From contig WOAB01000056.1 in the NCBI GenBank assembly GCA_027886185.1, positions 1,178,001 through 1,242,000 of the forward strand: a stretch of DNA of 64,000 nt, given 5' to 3'. The notes beneath the pieces were generated by a model. That model did not search any database. It was not told the origin of the DNA and saw nothing but the letters and a program-made list of their open reading frames with translations. Both the position numbers and the translations under genes were made by a program. This DNA is from Rheum nobile. Taxonomy: Eukaryota > Streptophyta > Magnoliopsida > Caryophyllales > Polygonaceae. The first letter of the stretch is position 1, and each line of letters begins with the position of its first letter. This document shows positions 1 through 10,201 of this stretch, in pieces.

Positions 1-8
1 CCCAAATT

Positions 9-1345
9 TGACGTGACCGAAATATACAATGCAAATATCGTTGAATAGCCTAATCAAAGTAAAAGTCCTAACAAACCTACTAAACAGATGTATAGCAACC
101 AAGTAAGGGTCGAACCCTCATGGAAGATCTGATGAAGTATGCAATTATGATCAACAAGTAACAAGGAAGGGGGGTTTTGGTAATCAAACAGAGCAAAGTA
201 AACATGTTTAGTTGACTTGAGAATACGATTTGGGGAAGTAGTTCCACTAGAACGAGATCCACAATACAGAGATATAATTTGATCACTGAAATCTTATAAA
301 TCCAAGTTCTTTAACTATTCTTATGGTTGTTCACACCCTGATCGTGATTAACTACCAATTCAGACAGTTGTTGATAGTACTTACTACAATATCAATGGAA
401 GAAAACCTTACCACTAATAAAGCAATAGCATTCATGCAAGGGTATATGATACATGCAAATAGAAGAAAACCTTACTACTCAACATGCAAATAATTCTCAC
501 TCACAATTACACACTCGTATTCCACTATATGTAACAATTGTGTTTGCTACTAGATCCGCACTCGCATTCCGCTATATGCAAAATCCTAGCAATTTGATAA
601 ATATTATCCAACCTAATTGATCAGGCTATGAAGAATAACGATAAATCAATACTCAATATAACCAAGAGAATTAAACCAACACATATAAGAATAAGAACAA
701 GGAATAGAAATCTCATAAACGAATTAACTGTATTGCTTCAAATGTCTAGTAGAACAAGGGAAAATTAGTGCTCCATCGACTTGCGAATGAAACCCTAATT
801 GAGAAAAGAAAACTACGATGATAATAAAAGTGTCTCTACTCAAGACCTAGAAAGAGATCTTAAATAGGCTAGGGAAAGTAAGCTAAACCTAGAAATAATA
901 CTAAAGGAAATAAGATAATGAAAATAGGAAGTCCAAAAACGCAAAATAGGAAATAATATCTTGCTGGCCGCGAGGCATTAACAAGTCCACCGCGGGGCGG
1001 CGGCTATCTTCTGGCGCGACCAGCTTCTTCTCTGAGATTCACCGTCGGGTCGCGGTGGCTTTTGGCGCGGGGCGTCAGCTGTTCCACCCTCTCCTTTCTT
1101 CAGCTCTTCACTTCTTTTCTTCCGCTCTTCCATACTACCAAGTGTTGGTAGCCTTCTCCAATTAGTCTTCAAGCGGATCCTCATCCATCTTCATCTTCTC
1201 CATCCTTCATTAAGCTGTAAATCCCTGGATATCTTCAATTCTCTCCACATCTTCTGGATTACAGACTTAACCTTAAATCTAGTCATAAATTCCTCTAAAT
1301 AATGCTAATAATTGCTAGTTAAGGTGCATGAAATGACACCTATCA
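9..1345 (-). repeat. 3' LTR of the Athila-like element
   Basis: Same length as the copy at 8865-10201, with only scattered substitutions. On minus it begins TGATAGGTGTCATTTCATG and ends at TG/CA-type termini. It contains two GC-rich motifs near 991-1060 that recur inside the element. The 8 bases before it (CCCAAATT) resemble the sequence between primer-binding site and LTR at 8858-8864 more than a random insertion site. Confidence 0.9.
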
Positions 1346-2006
1346 AATTCCCCCATACTTAGACCTTTACTCATCCCGAGTAAGCTAATGATAAACCTAC
1401 TCCCTCAATCAAACACCAAGGTCTCAGGAAGTATAAGAAAATATGACACCAGTAACTACAACATTCAACAATCAGCTCCAGACAACCAAAACAAGTGATG
1501 CAAAGATTATTCTAATCCTACCTCCAATCTAGCTCCTTATTGCTCCAGAGTGACCTACCTGAACTCCTTATAACACCTCTTCTTATGACGCCAATCTCCA
1601 GAATGATCCTAAAAATCACTCTTTTTCTTTACGCTCATTTTGCCCAAGCGCCCTCTCGGGTTTTCACTTAGCCACTCATTTCATTTTGCTAGATATCTCA
1701 CATATACTCACATCACTCTAGTCCATTTTTGCACCGGTCTATACCAGTCGGACTACATGCTTTTTACCTGAACCATCCTTTCGGGTTTTCAGCTCATCCC
1801 AGGATTTTGATTGCCTTTTTCACATATTTTTGGCTTTTTCGATTTTTTTTTATAAAGAATACTGGAATGGAAATTACATAAAACAAATCTATGTACACTA
1901 CCTAGATAGATAGCACAGTCTAAATCCCTCCCCCATACTTAAATCGAACATTGTCCTCAATGTAGAAAAGAGAACAATAAATGAAATAGGGGAAGGAGAA
2001 ATAAAC
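1346..2006 (-). other. Athila-like 3' untranslated region and polypurine tracts
   Basis: Non-coding. Two purine-rich stretches on minus (complements of CCCCCATACTT near 1350 and CCCCCATACTTAAATC near 1931) flank the region. The first, next to the LTR, is the likely plus-strand primer; the second resembles an internal polypurine tract, a feature common in Athila elements. No open frame worth calling. Confidence 0.6.
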
Positions 2007-2489
2007 TCACTGTAGGCCGGATGGTGGTGGTGGTGGGAACCTCCCAAAGTAGTCCCTCATATGAGTGTCCATAGTGTCCAGACGCTCATCTACATCAGCA
2101 CGGAACTGGGTCTGCCAAGTCTGTATACCGGTCTCTACTCGGGTGTTCCAATGAGTCTGTTGCACCGAGAATGTATCAAACCTTGCGTACAACTCCTGCC
2201 AAGGTGTTGCAGGACCATAAGAAGACGAAGGCACATCAAACTGGGTAGGCAAAGGAGTATCCTGACCCACAGAATCAGCAGCAGCACCAGCACTAGGGCC
2301 CTCTCCAAACGGACCAGAAGGAGCAGCAGCAGGGGTAACAACAGTCTCATTTCTCCTATCACTGGGAATCCACCATCCCTCAAATGAAGAGGAATAAGTA
2401 AAAGCCCGAGGAAGATGCAGAAAATGACCATCATATGAAGACCAAACTAAAGCACCACCCCTGCCCAATGGCTTCAGCATCGAGCACAC
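2007..2489 (-). pseudogene. C-terminal part of the Athila ORF-1-like gene, cut by an LTR insertion
   Basis: An open frame of about 160 codons ends in a proline run (PPPPPSGLQ). Its upstream end on minus coincides exactly with the target-site duplication of the solo LTR at 2490-5189. The reading frame matches that of the fragment at 5190-5950 when the insertion and one CACAC copy are ignored, so both pieces were one gene. The apparent methionine near the junction is not its true start. The C-terminal half has no domain I recognise; it is Ala/Pro/Ser-rich with a possible coiled segment (VDERLDTMDTHMRDYF). Confidence 0.75.
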
Positions 2490-5189
2490 TGTGATACCCC
2501 GTAATTCTATAAGGTTATTTTGGGAATTTTGAGAATTTTCCCGAGTACCCGTTTTGTACGTCGGATTTAATTCAGAGAGTTTAGGACATTCTGTAATGTC
2601 CTCTGTATCTGTAATATTTTTCTCAGTGAAATAATATACAGACGACGTGCTTTGGATTTTAATACTCGTTCGCGTACGATAATTTTTATCCCGGGTTAAA
2701 GTTGTTGTCGTTCAAAACCAGAATAGGCGCGAAGCCACAGGGGCGGCGACCGCCGCATTTATGGCGGCGCCCGCCGTCGCCAGGCTCGAGGACTGGCATG
2801 GTCGTCTTCCTAGCTGGGCGCCAGGCCTAGTGGCGGCGACCGCCGTGCAGTACGGCGCCCGCCGTAATTCGCCCGCCGTAGGCAATTTGTGAGGCGACGA
2901 CCCTTGCTCTCTGCGGCGCCCACCGTCGTTGTCCGGAGGTCTTTGCCCGATGGTCGCCGGCGAGCCTCTGGCAGCGCCGAAGTAGGCCTGTGGCGTCTCG
3001 TCCTAGGGCCATCATGGTGTCTCCTTTGCTTGGCTATTTAAGGAGAGGCTTGGAGGTCGGATTGGAGCTCATTCCATAGCCCAAACTCTCCCGAAATTGT
3101 GCCTCGCCGGAGTTCTTGCCTCGCCGGATTCTGGAGCTTTCGCCGGTGTCGTTTGGTGGAGTTTCCAGAGTGCCTTTGTGAAGCTTTTGGTAGCCTTGGA
3201 GGTTAGAAACCAAAGCAAGTCGAAGGAGGCCGAGTCGCTCGTGTTTTGGGTGAGTTTTCTCGCCGCTTCTGTCGTATGAGTTCTTCACGGCGACCGCCGC
3301 CAAGAACGGCGACCGCCGCCAGAGCCCAGAATGCCTCTTTGGCTTTTGGCTTTGGTGGTCGTCGTCGAGGCGTTGTTTCTTTCGATTTCTTTCGTCGTTT
3401 TTAGATTCGTACTGTGTTTATGTCGGATCTAACTTAGGGTTTCTCTTGTGGGTCGACTCGGAGGTTGTTGTGCTGTCGGAGCTATACCCGTGTCGAGCCC
3501 GGAATTCCATCGTCGTTAGACTTGTTCCAACTCTGCGGATTAAGGCAAGTGGCGGTTCGCTCTTGCTTAATCATTCCATATTTCATTAATTATCAATTAT
3601 TTAATTGTTAATTAAATTGGAGTGGACTGTTGTTTTGTTTGGGAACTAATTTCATAAATAAACGTGATTAAAGTAATGTTATGATAGGTTGTATATCTGT
3701 TAGAACAATGCTATTATATGTGATAATTACCGTGATGGTATTGTTGTGAATTTAATCTTAATGCTAGAATAGCATGTGGGTTAATAGGAAAACTAATCCA
3801 AGTAAGGATTAGCCGTTTCTATTATCTCTATGTTTAAGTTGATTGCCTAGATGGCTTTAATGTGAATAATTGTTGTGTTAGACTGTTTAGTTAACACGAG
3901 TGTTCGTAGGAACGTTAATCCAAGTAAGGATTAGTCGTTTCTTTATAACTTAATGTTTGTAGGAACGCTAATCCAAGTAAGGATTTGTCATTTCGTTAAA
4001 TCGTAATACTCCTCGGGTTAATTTCCGGATAATAATTTAAGGGTCATGACCTATGCTTCTTATCCACCGTTAAGGATCTGAAGTGTTTTAAGCGCCTTGC
4101 AAGCGCCATTGGATGAGCGTAATTGCAGTCTTGTGTATTAAGCACTTAGCTAGTGCAATTGGGGTGGACGTACTGTCACCCTGTAAATTAAAGTGTAAGC
4201 ATTGTGGCAGTGCAATCTAGGTGAACGTAAGATCACCCTGTGTAATAATAACTTCCGTTGTTACTCGGAATAATATTAAGCCTCGTGTGTGCGTGTGCGT
4301 GTGTGTGTTTGTGTGTTGTGTTAATTTGGGTCGACATGATTGTCACCCTGAGATTTAAGCTTTGTGCCGCTCTTAATAACATTAACGTGTTTCAGTAAAG
4401 TGTGGTTGGTAATTAAATAAGATATGTGCCCGAGTGCACATGATTAATAAACCTTCGGCGAGTAGTGCAGCTAAGTTATAGTGCAGCTAGGAAAACTCGT
4501 CTCGACTTTGATCATATTACGTTCTCTTTTCAATCTGGATTTGCTGTATGCGATGAGGTTGGTTGTGAACTAAAGCATCTCAGTCAACTTTTAAATCATT
4601 TGTGTGTGTAACTTTAATGTTCCCTAGCAGTTGTCATAATTTTCTATAAGGCTCATTTCAGTTGGAGTCTTCTCTTCAGTGCATATCTATTTGTTAAATC
4701 ATTCCGTGAAAGTGTCGGGTTATATATCGTTTCTTCGGTTTTTATTCAAGGGACAATGATAGTAAACGTTCACGATCACTCGAACCACTCTGCTTTGTAC
4801 CCTTGCTAGTCTATTCAGTCGACTAACCCACGAACTTTGTTCTCTACATGTGAGCTAGTGTCATCCATTCGATTCGACACATCAGGAGTTGATTCTCGGA
4901 GTTTAAGTAACCTATTGAAGGATAAGAAGCTTGCAGACGAAGATTTAAAGTCAGTATTTAAGTTGTTAAGTGTTTTAAGTTTGTTAAGTGTTACCTTGAT
5001 GTATCTTCATAATTTAAGCCATGTTATAAGTTGGCTATTTAAAGTCTTCCGCTGTTTAATCTTTCAATTAATATGTAATTGTGTATGTATTTAAGCATGT
5101 CTGTTCTGGAAAAGCCTGGGGTGACTTTGGACGGTAAAGTCTGAGGTCACTGGCATGTAATATCTCTGGTGTAAATTGGGGGTGTTACA
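2490..5189 (+). mobile_element. Solo LTR of a second Ty3/gypsy element nested in the Athila-like element
   Basis: Starts TGTGATACCCCG and ends GGGGGTGTTACA, with a perfect 5-bp target duplication CACAC at 2485-2489 and 5190-5194. At 2700 bp it is a long LTR; the terminal sequence resembles those of chromovirus (Tekay/Del) elements, though I cannot prove the lineage. A TATA-like CTATTTAAGG near 3032 supports plus orientation. It contains GC-rich inverted motifs (2740-3320), three copies of a block with CTAATCCAAGTAAGGATT (3786-4000), a degenerate repeat with TGTCACCCTG (4090-4350) and a GT-rich microsatellite near 4285-4320. No retroelement protein is encoded in it. Confidence 0.88.
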
Positions 5190-5950
5190 CACACTCTCAT
5201 GTGCGCCTTGTCATACACCGCATGAGCGACAGGTCGAGGAAGACGATCCGTAGCAATAATCTCAGCACAAAGAAGGGTGATCAGACCACCCCCACAGATA
5301 TCACGTGGCTCACCATCTCGAATCCTCTTCAAGGAACTCAGAAAAAGACTAGCCCAACACGGGGTGTACGTAACACAAGACAAGATGCTCATAAACCAAC
5401 GAAAATCCTTCAGAGGGACCTTACCATCATCAGCATGGCCAAAGAAATCTCTCATCAACACCTTATGGATCAACCTTAAGCAAGGGTTCACCAACCTCGA
5501 ATTTACCTCCTGACCATTCTTGAACTGCCTATTCGTGGCCTCCTGCCAAAAAGAAATCATATCCTCCTCAGCCAGACCACCAGACCACCCATCGGATGAC
5601 TCCTTTGTAATGCCCAGGGCATCACGAATCTCACCAGCAGACAAAGTATACTCACGACCACTATAGTTGAAAGTGATCTTCGTCAACCTCTTGTTGGAGG
5701 AACCATCAGAATACCTCTTACAAGAGGCAATGAACTGGTAGCACAGCTCCGGGTAAGCATCAGCGGACTTATTCAGGAAGGTCCCCAGGCCACACTCTGC
5801 TAAACAAAGAGATACACACTCCAACATACCAAACTCAAGCAATGTCGCCTTGTCAAAGAACTTAGTAGCCAACACCTTCCTCTCCTTCACAATGTTATAC
5901 ACCTCATTCTCCTCCCTCGTAGCGTCCTTCTTCCTACCTCTAGGTTCCAT
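5190..5950 (-). pseudogene. Athila ORF-1-like protein, N-terminal part
   Basis: Start chosen at the methionine at 5950 (MEPRGRKKDATREEN). The frame is open further upstream to 6064 but there it only overlaps the protease frame. The sequence (FDKATLLEFGMLECVSLCLAE, then DFRWFMSILSC) resembles the ATHILA ORF-1 family, a plant retrotransposon protein of unclear function that normally sits downstream of pol. Here it follows the protease directly. It is interrupted after HMRV by the solo LTR at 2490-5189. Confidence 0.75.
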
Positions 5951-5996
5951 AAGTAATGAATTGGGATGCTCAAAACAAAAGGCGACCAAAGAGGAC

Positions 5997-7409
5997 TTAC
6001 AAAACGAGCGAAACACACTGCCTGGTGATCTCGCCGCGGGGCGGTGGATGTGTCGCCGGGTCACGGTGAGATAACTGGGACTTCACGTCGGGTCGCGGTA
6101 GGGGTCGATAGGGCTCAACCTGATCATGCTGCACGACACTAGATGAAGGCTTATTGCCTTGTATGGTTAGTGTAGGGGGGCAAGTGCCCAAAATAGAGGG
6201 GATAGACTCTCCTATGTCATCAAGTAAGACATCACGCTCATGCAAATCAATAGGATCAGCAATAGCAGAGTATTCAACTATGGTCTCTACTACACTAGTC
6301 TTAACATTTTCCTGAATAGGATTATCAATATCACTAATGCAGCAAAGGGAAGGCAATTCAATGGAGTTGACCTTATGAATATTATGCTCAAAAATTACTC
6401 CATCGAACTCCATAGTCAAAGTTCCACTATCCACATCAATATTCGTCATGGATGTTTTCATAAAAGGTCGACCTAACATAACAGGGGCAACCTGCTCATC
6501 ATAGTCCATATCCATTACGAAGAAATCAGCAGGGAAAATTAAGGGACCTATCTTAACAAGAATATCCTCCACAATACCCTTAGGGGGCACACAAGAACCA
6601 TCAGCAAGTTGAATCACAATATTAGTATCATGCAAAGGTCCTACTCCTAAAGCTTCAATCAATGAGTGAGGCAAAACATTAATAGAGGCACCCAAGTCTA
6701 ACAATGCCTTCTCAAATCGATGCTCACCTATAGCAATAGGAATAGTAAACGTACTTGGATCCTTGCACTTCTCAGGCATACGCCTTTGAAATACTGCAGA
6801 GGCATGTTCACCAACCGGAACCTTTTTCTGGACCTTCAGCTTTTGTGTCCTCTTAACGGTGCATAGCTCCTTCAAAAACTTAGCATATCGAGGGATCACT
6901 TTAAGAAGCTTAAGAATAGGGATGTTCACTTCACAGTTGCGGAATGTCTCGAAAAAATCATTGTCGTCGACGACCCTTCTAGCCTTTAGCGCCTCGGGAA
7001 AAGGTGCTGGTGGTTTCTCGGAACCAAGAGGGGGAAAGACCGGACGAACATAAGTATCAACGCAAACCTCATCGGCGGAATTGGAATTTTGGACACCGGG
7101 TCGCGCTGATCTCACCACGGGGCGCGGCGAATTCTCGCTGGAAAGAACTCCGTCACCGCGGGGGCGTCGGTCATCGCCGCGGGGCGGTGGGTGTGAGAAG
7201 GGATAAATGAGGCTCACCGCCGGGTCGCGGTCAGTGTCGCCGCGGGGCGGTGCCATATTCTTCTTTATTGGCCTCAGATCCAACGTACCGTCGGGTCGCG
7301 GTGAGATGTGACACGGGGCGCTCGCCGATTTTCTCCATCTCATATTCGCTCTCCTTTTCAGCACTAGGAGGAACGACCAGTTGCTTTCCACTTCGGAGGG
7401 TAATGGCAC
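5997..7409 (-). CDS. Athila-like aspartic protease region (gag-pro linker plus protease)
   Basis: Retropepsin-type protease. The catalytic motif LLDLGASINVLP is seen with Asp near residue 238, followed by a hydrophobic core (VMLGRPFMKTS) typical of plant gypsy proteases. The first ~110 residues are rich in Pro/Arg/Gly/Asp (PPRGD, SPRPDG) and come from the recurring GC-rich motif of this element. The frame overlaps the gag frame by about 180 bp, so joining gag to protease would need a ribosomal frameshift, or else an indel has separated them. No reverse transcriptase follows. Confidence 0.8.
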   Translation of the reverse strand: MPLPSEVESNWSFLLVLKRRANMRWRKSASAPCHISPRPDGTLDLRPIKKNMAPPRGDTDRDPAVSLIYPFSHPPPRGDDRRPRGDGVLSSENSPRPVVRSARPGVQNSNSADEVCVDTYVRPVFPPLGSEKPPAPFPEALKARRVVDDNDFFETFRNCEVNIPILKLLKVIPRYAKFLKELCTVKRTQKLKVQKKVPVGEHASAVFQRRMPEKCKDPSTFTIPIAIGEHRFEKALLDLGASINVLPHSLIEALGVGPLHDTNIVIQLADGSCVPPKGIVEDILVKIGPLIFPADFFVMDMDYDEQVAPVMLGRPFMKTSMTNIDVDSGTLTMEFDGVIFEHNIHKVNSIELPSLCCISDIDNPIQENVKTSVVETIVEYSAIADPIDLHERDVLLDDIGESIPSILGTCPPTLTIQGNKPSSSVVQHDQVEPYRPLPRPDVKSQLSHRDPATHPPPRGEITRQCVSLVL

Positions 7410-8811
7410 TCACGTTTTCCCTCGGATTCACTGTAGTCTGAGACGGCAAGGAATTTGATGTCCTCTGGTCAATCTTAGTGACAACATCAGCCAGTTGGCC
7501 AATCTGCCTCTCAATATTCTTTATGCTTGATTCAGTAGTCTGAACATGAGTGGCGAAGTGTTGTGTCAAGGTCTTGAGCATCTCTTCAGTAGTAGCAGAA
7601 GTGTATTGGCCTTGGGGCCTCTGTTGGTATGGGGCTCTCTGCTGGTATTGTTGTTGTAATGGTTGTTGACCACCTTGTGGGTCGCTCCATCTGAAACCCG
7701 AGTGGTCTCGCCCTCTCGGATTGTAGTTGGGTTGTCCATCAAAACGCGATCTAGGGGGTCCGTAACCTCCTACAGCATTCACTTCAGCAGTATCTTCTTC
7801 CTGTAGCTGAGGGCAAGCATCAGTAGGGTGGAATTGATCACAACAAATCCCACATGCTTTGACTTGTTGAGGAGTGTTTTGGTTTGCCATTATCTTCACC
7901 ATCTCCTTCAACTCAGCTAACTCATTCAGCACAGGGCTAGATCCTGCAGGAGTCACAGCATTGACTCCCTTTCTCCGGTACGTCTTACCAAAGCTCCTGG
8001 TACTCTCACTCATCTCCTGAAATCTTTCCATGGCTGCGTCCGGTGTCAGATTAAGAATGCTTCCACCGCATGCAACGTCGACCATCCTTCTCTCTTGATC
8101 GAGCAGACCATTGTGTAAGTAGAGAACAAGATCCTGTTTGGCGTATCCGTGGAACGGACAGCTAGAGCATAGCCTCTTGTACCGCTCAAGATAGTTATAT
8201 AGCGTCTCATCAGCACCCTGCTCAATGTTAGCAATTGCCTTTTTCAAAGCATTTGCCTTCTTTGTTGGGAAGTACTTGTCAAGAAACGCCTTGTGCAGTT
8301 TAGTCCAGGTATTTATGGTCCCTAGCGGCAAGTGATAATACCAGTCGCTAGCAGAGTCTAGCAAAGAAAAACCAAAGGCTCTCATCTTGATCTGATCCTC
8401 CGTCACATTCCTTGGCTTCATCATGCAGACATTGTGGAATTTACCCAGATGAGATATCGGGTCTTCTCCACTCAAACCATGGAATTTAGGGAGATAAGCA
8501 ACGACTCCAGATTTCAGCTCAAAGTTCACCCCTTCGTCAAGTGCAGGGATGACGACAGCCAAGGGGGGTTGTGCCCCAATGTTCGGTTCAGTCAGCGCTC
8601 TCAAAGTTTTGCCCATTGCTTCAGGAGGGATGTCAACTGGCTCAGCCGTCTCAACTGTCTCAACTGTTTCCACTGTTTCAACCTCTGCTTCTTCTTCTCC
8701 TTGATCGCGTAGGTTCGCACGAAATGATCTGTCGATTTCTGGATCAAAAGCAGCTAGAGGAGAGTCAGTACTACGAGTGTCGACCATAAGATAGGTCTCC
8801 ACCAAAGTCAA
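7231..8811 (-). CDS. Athila-like gag
   Basis: Capsid/nucleocapsid polyprotein, 526 aa, intact. A retrotransposon gag domain occupies about residues 100-260 (WTKLHKAFLDKYFP, then YNYLERYKRLC). A CCHC zinc knuckle (C320-X2-C323-X4-H328-X4-C333) is followed by a Gln/Gly-rich tail. Residues 44-56 are an ETV repeat. The C-terminal ENVSAITLRSGKQL motif is the usual gag-protease linker of this lineage. A second methionine at 8787 (MVDTRSTDSP) could be the real start. Confidence 0.88.
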   Translation of the reverse strand: MTLVETYLMVDTRSTDSPLAAFDPEIDRSFRANLRDQGEEEAEVETVETVETVETAEPVDIPPEAMGKTLRALTEPNIGAQPPLAVVIPALDEGVNFELKSGVVAYLPKFHGLSGEDPISHLGKFHNVCMMKPRNVTEDQIKMRAFGFSLLDSASDWYYHLPLGTINTWTKLHKAFLDKYFPTKKANALKKAIANIEQGADETLYNYLERYKRLCSSCPFHGYAKQDLVLYLHNGLLDQERRMVDVACGGSILNLTPDAAMERFQEMSESTRSFGKTYRRKGVNAVTPAGSSPVLNELAELKEMVKIMANQNTPQQVKACGICCDQFHPTDACPQLQEEDTAEVNAVGGYGPPRSRFDGQPNYNPRGRDHSGFRWSDPQGGQQPLQQQYQQRAPYQQRPQGQYTSATTEEMLKTLTQHFATHVQTTESSIKNIERQIGQLADVVTKIDQRTSNSLPSQTTVNPRENVSAITLRSGKQLVVPPSAEKESEYEMEKIGERPVSHLTATRRYVGSEANKEEYGTAPRRH

Positions 8812-8840
8812 TCACAAAAACACACAACAAAACAGAAAAC

Positions 8841-8860
8841 CTTCCCCGGCAACGGCGCCA
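8841..8860 (-). promoter_or_regulatory. Primer-binding site of the Athila-like element
   Basis: The minus strand reads TGGCGCCGTTGCCGGGGAAG just inside the 5' LTR, separated from it by AATT. This type of site is found in Athila elements and would pair with the 3' end of a host tRNA to prime minus-strand DNA synthesis. It fixes the orientation of the element. Confidence 0.85.
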
Positions 8861-8864
8861 AATT

Positions 8865-10201
8865 TGACGTGGCCGAAATATGCAATGCAAATATCGTTGA
8901 ATAGCCTAATCAAAGTAAAAGTCCTAATAAACCTACTAAACAGATGTATAGCAAGCAAGTAAGGGTCAAACCCTCAGGGAAGATCTGATGAAGTATGCAA
9001 TTATGATCAACAAGTAACAAGGAAGGGGGGTTTTGGTAATCAAACAGAGCAAAGTAAACAGGTTTAGTTGACTTGAGAATACGATTTGGGGAAGTAGTTC
9101 CACTAGAACGAGATCCACAATACAGAGATATAATTTGATCACTGAAATCTTATAAATCCAAGTTCTTTAACTATTCTTATGGTTGTTCCCACCCTGATCG
9201 TGATTAACTACCAATTCAGACAGTTGTTGATAGTACTTACTACAATATCAATGGAAGAAAACCTTACCACTAATAAAGCAATAGCATTCATGCAAGGGTA
9301 TAGGATACATGCAAATAGAAGAAAATCTTACTACTCAACATGCAAATAATTCTCACTCACAATTGCACACTCGTATTCCACTATATGTAACAATTGTGTT
9401 TGCTACTAGATCCGCACTTGCATTCCGCTATATGCAAAATCCTAGCAATTTGATAAATATTATCCAACCTAGTTGATCAGACTATGAAGAATAACGATAA
9501 ATCAATACTCAATATAACCAAGAGAATTAAACCAACACATATAAGAATAAGAACAAGGAATAGAAATCTCACAAACGAATCAACTGTATTGCTTCAAATG
9601 TCTAGTAGAACAAGGGAAAATTAGTGCTCCATTGACTTGCGAATGAAACCCTAATTGAGAAAATAAAACTACGATGATAATAAAAGTGTCTCTACTCAAG
9701 ACCTGGAAAGAGATCTTAAATAGGCTAGGGAAAGTAGGCTAAACCTAGAAATAATACTAAAGGAAATAAGATAATGAAAATAGGAAGTCCGAAAACGCAA
9801 AATAGGAAATAATATATCGCTGGCCGCGAGGCGTTAACAAGTTCACCGCGGGGCGGCGGCTATCTTCTGGCGCGACCAGCTTCTTCTCTGAGATTCACCG
9901 CCGGGTCGCGGTGGCTTCTGGCGCGGGGCGTCAGCTGTTCCGCCCTCTCCTTTCTTCAGCTCTTCACTTCTTTTCTTCCGCTCTTCCATACTACCAAGTG
10001 TTGGTAGCCTTCTCCAATTAGTCTTCAAGAGGATCCTCATCCATCTTCATCTTCTCCATCCTTCATTAAGCTGTAAATCCCTGGATATCTTCAATTCTCT
10101 CCACATCTTCTGAATTACAGACTTAACCTTAAATCTAGTCATAAACTCCTCTAAATAATGCTAATAATTGCTAGTTAAGGTACATGAAATGACACCTATC
10201 A
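8865..10201 (-). repeat. 5' LTR of the Athila-like element
   Basis: The 1337-bp partner of 9-1345, with no net length difference. It abuts a copia fragment at 10202. It carries the same GC-rich motifs at about 9845-9925. High similarity of the two LTRs suggests a fairly recent insertion. Confidence 0.9.

Larger units (their letters stand above)
9..10201 (-). mobile_element. Athila-like Ty3/gypsy LTR retrotransposon lacking pol
   Basis: Two direct repeats of exactly 1337 bp (9-1345 and 8865-10201) start TG and end CA and look about 98% identical by eye. The element reads on the minus strand: the primer-binding site lies beside the right-hand LTR and a polypurine stretch (AAGTATGGGGGAATT on minus) beside the left-hand one. 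In minus order it carries gag, an aspartic protease and an Athila ORF-1-like gene. There is no reverse transcriptase, RNase H or integrase between the protease and the ORF-1-like gene, so it should depend on proteins made elsewhere. A 2.7-kb solo LTR is nested in it. The ends lack a matching 5-bp target duplication (AAATT at 4-8, GTTTA at 10202-10206). Confidence 0.9.

Noticed and set aside
2061..2434. Overlapping plus and minus open frames in 2061-2434
   Set aside because: They are shadows of the ORF-1-like frame on minus and of its Pro/Ala-rich composition.
4285..4320. GT-rich microsatellite as a regulatory element
   Set aside because: Simple repeat within a solo LTR with nothing else to support a function.
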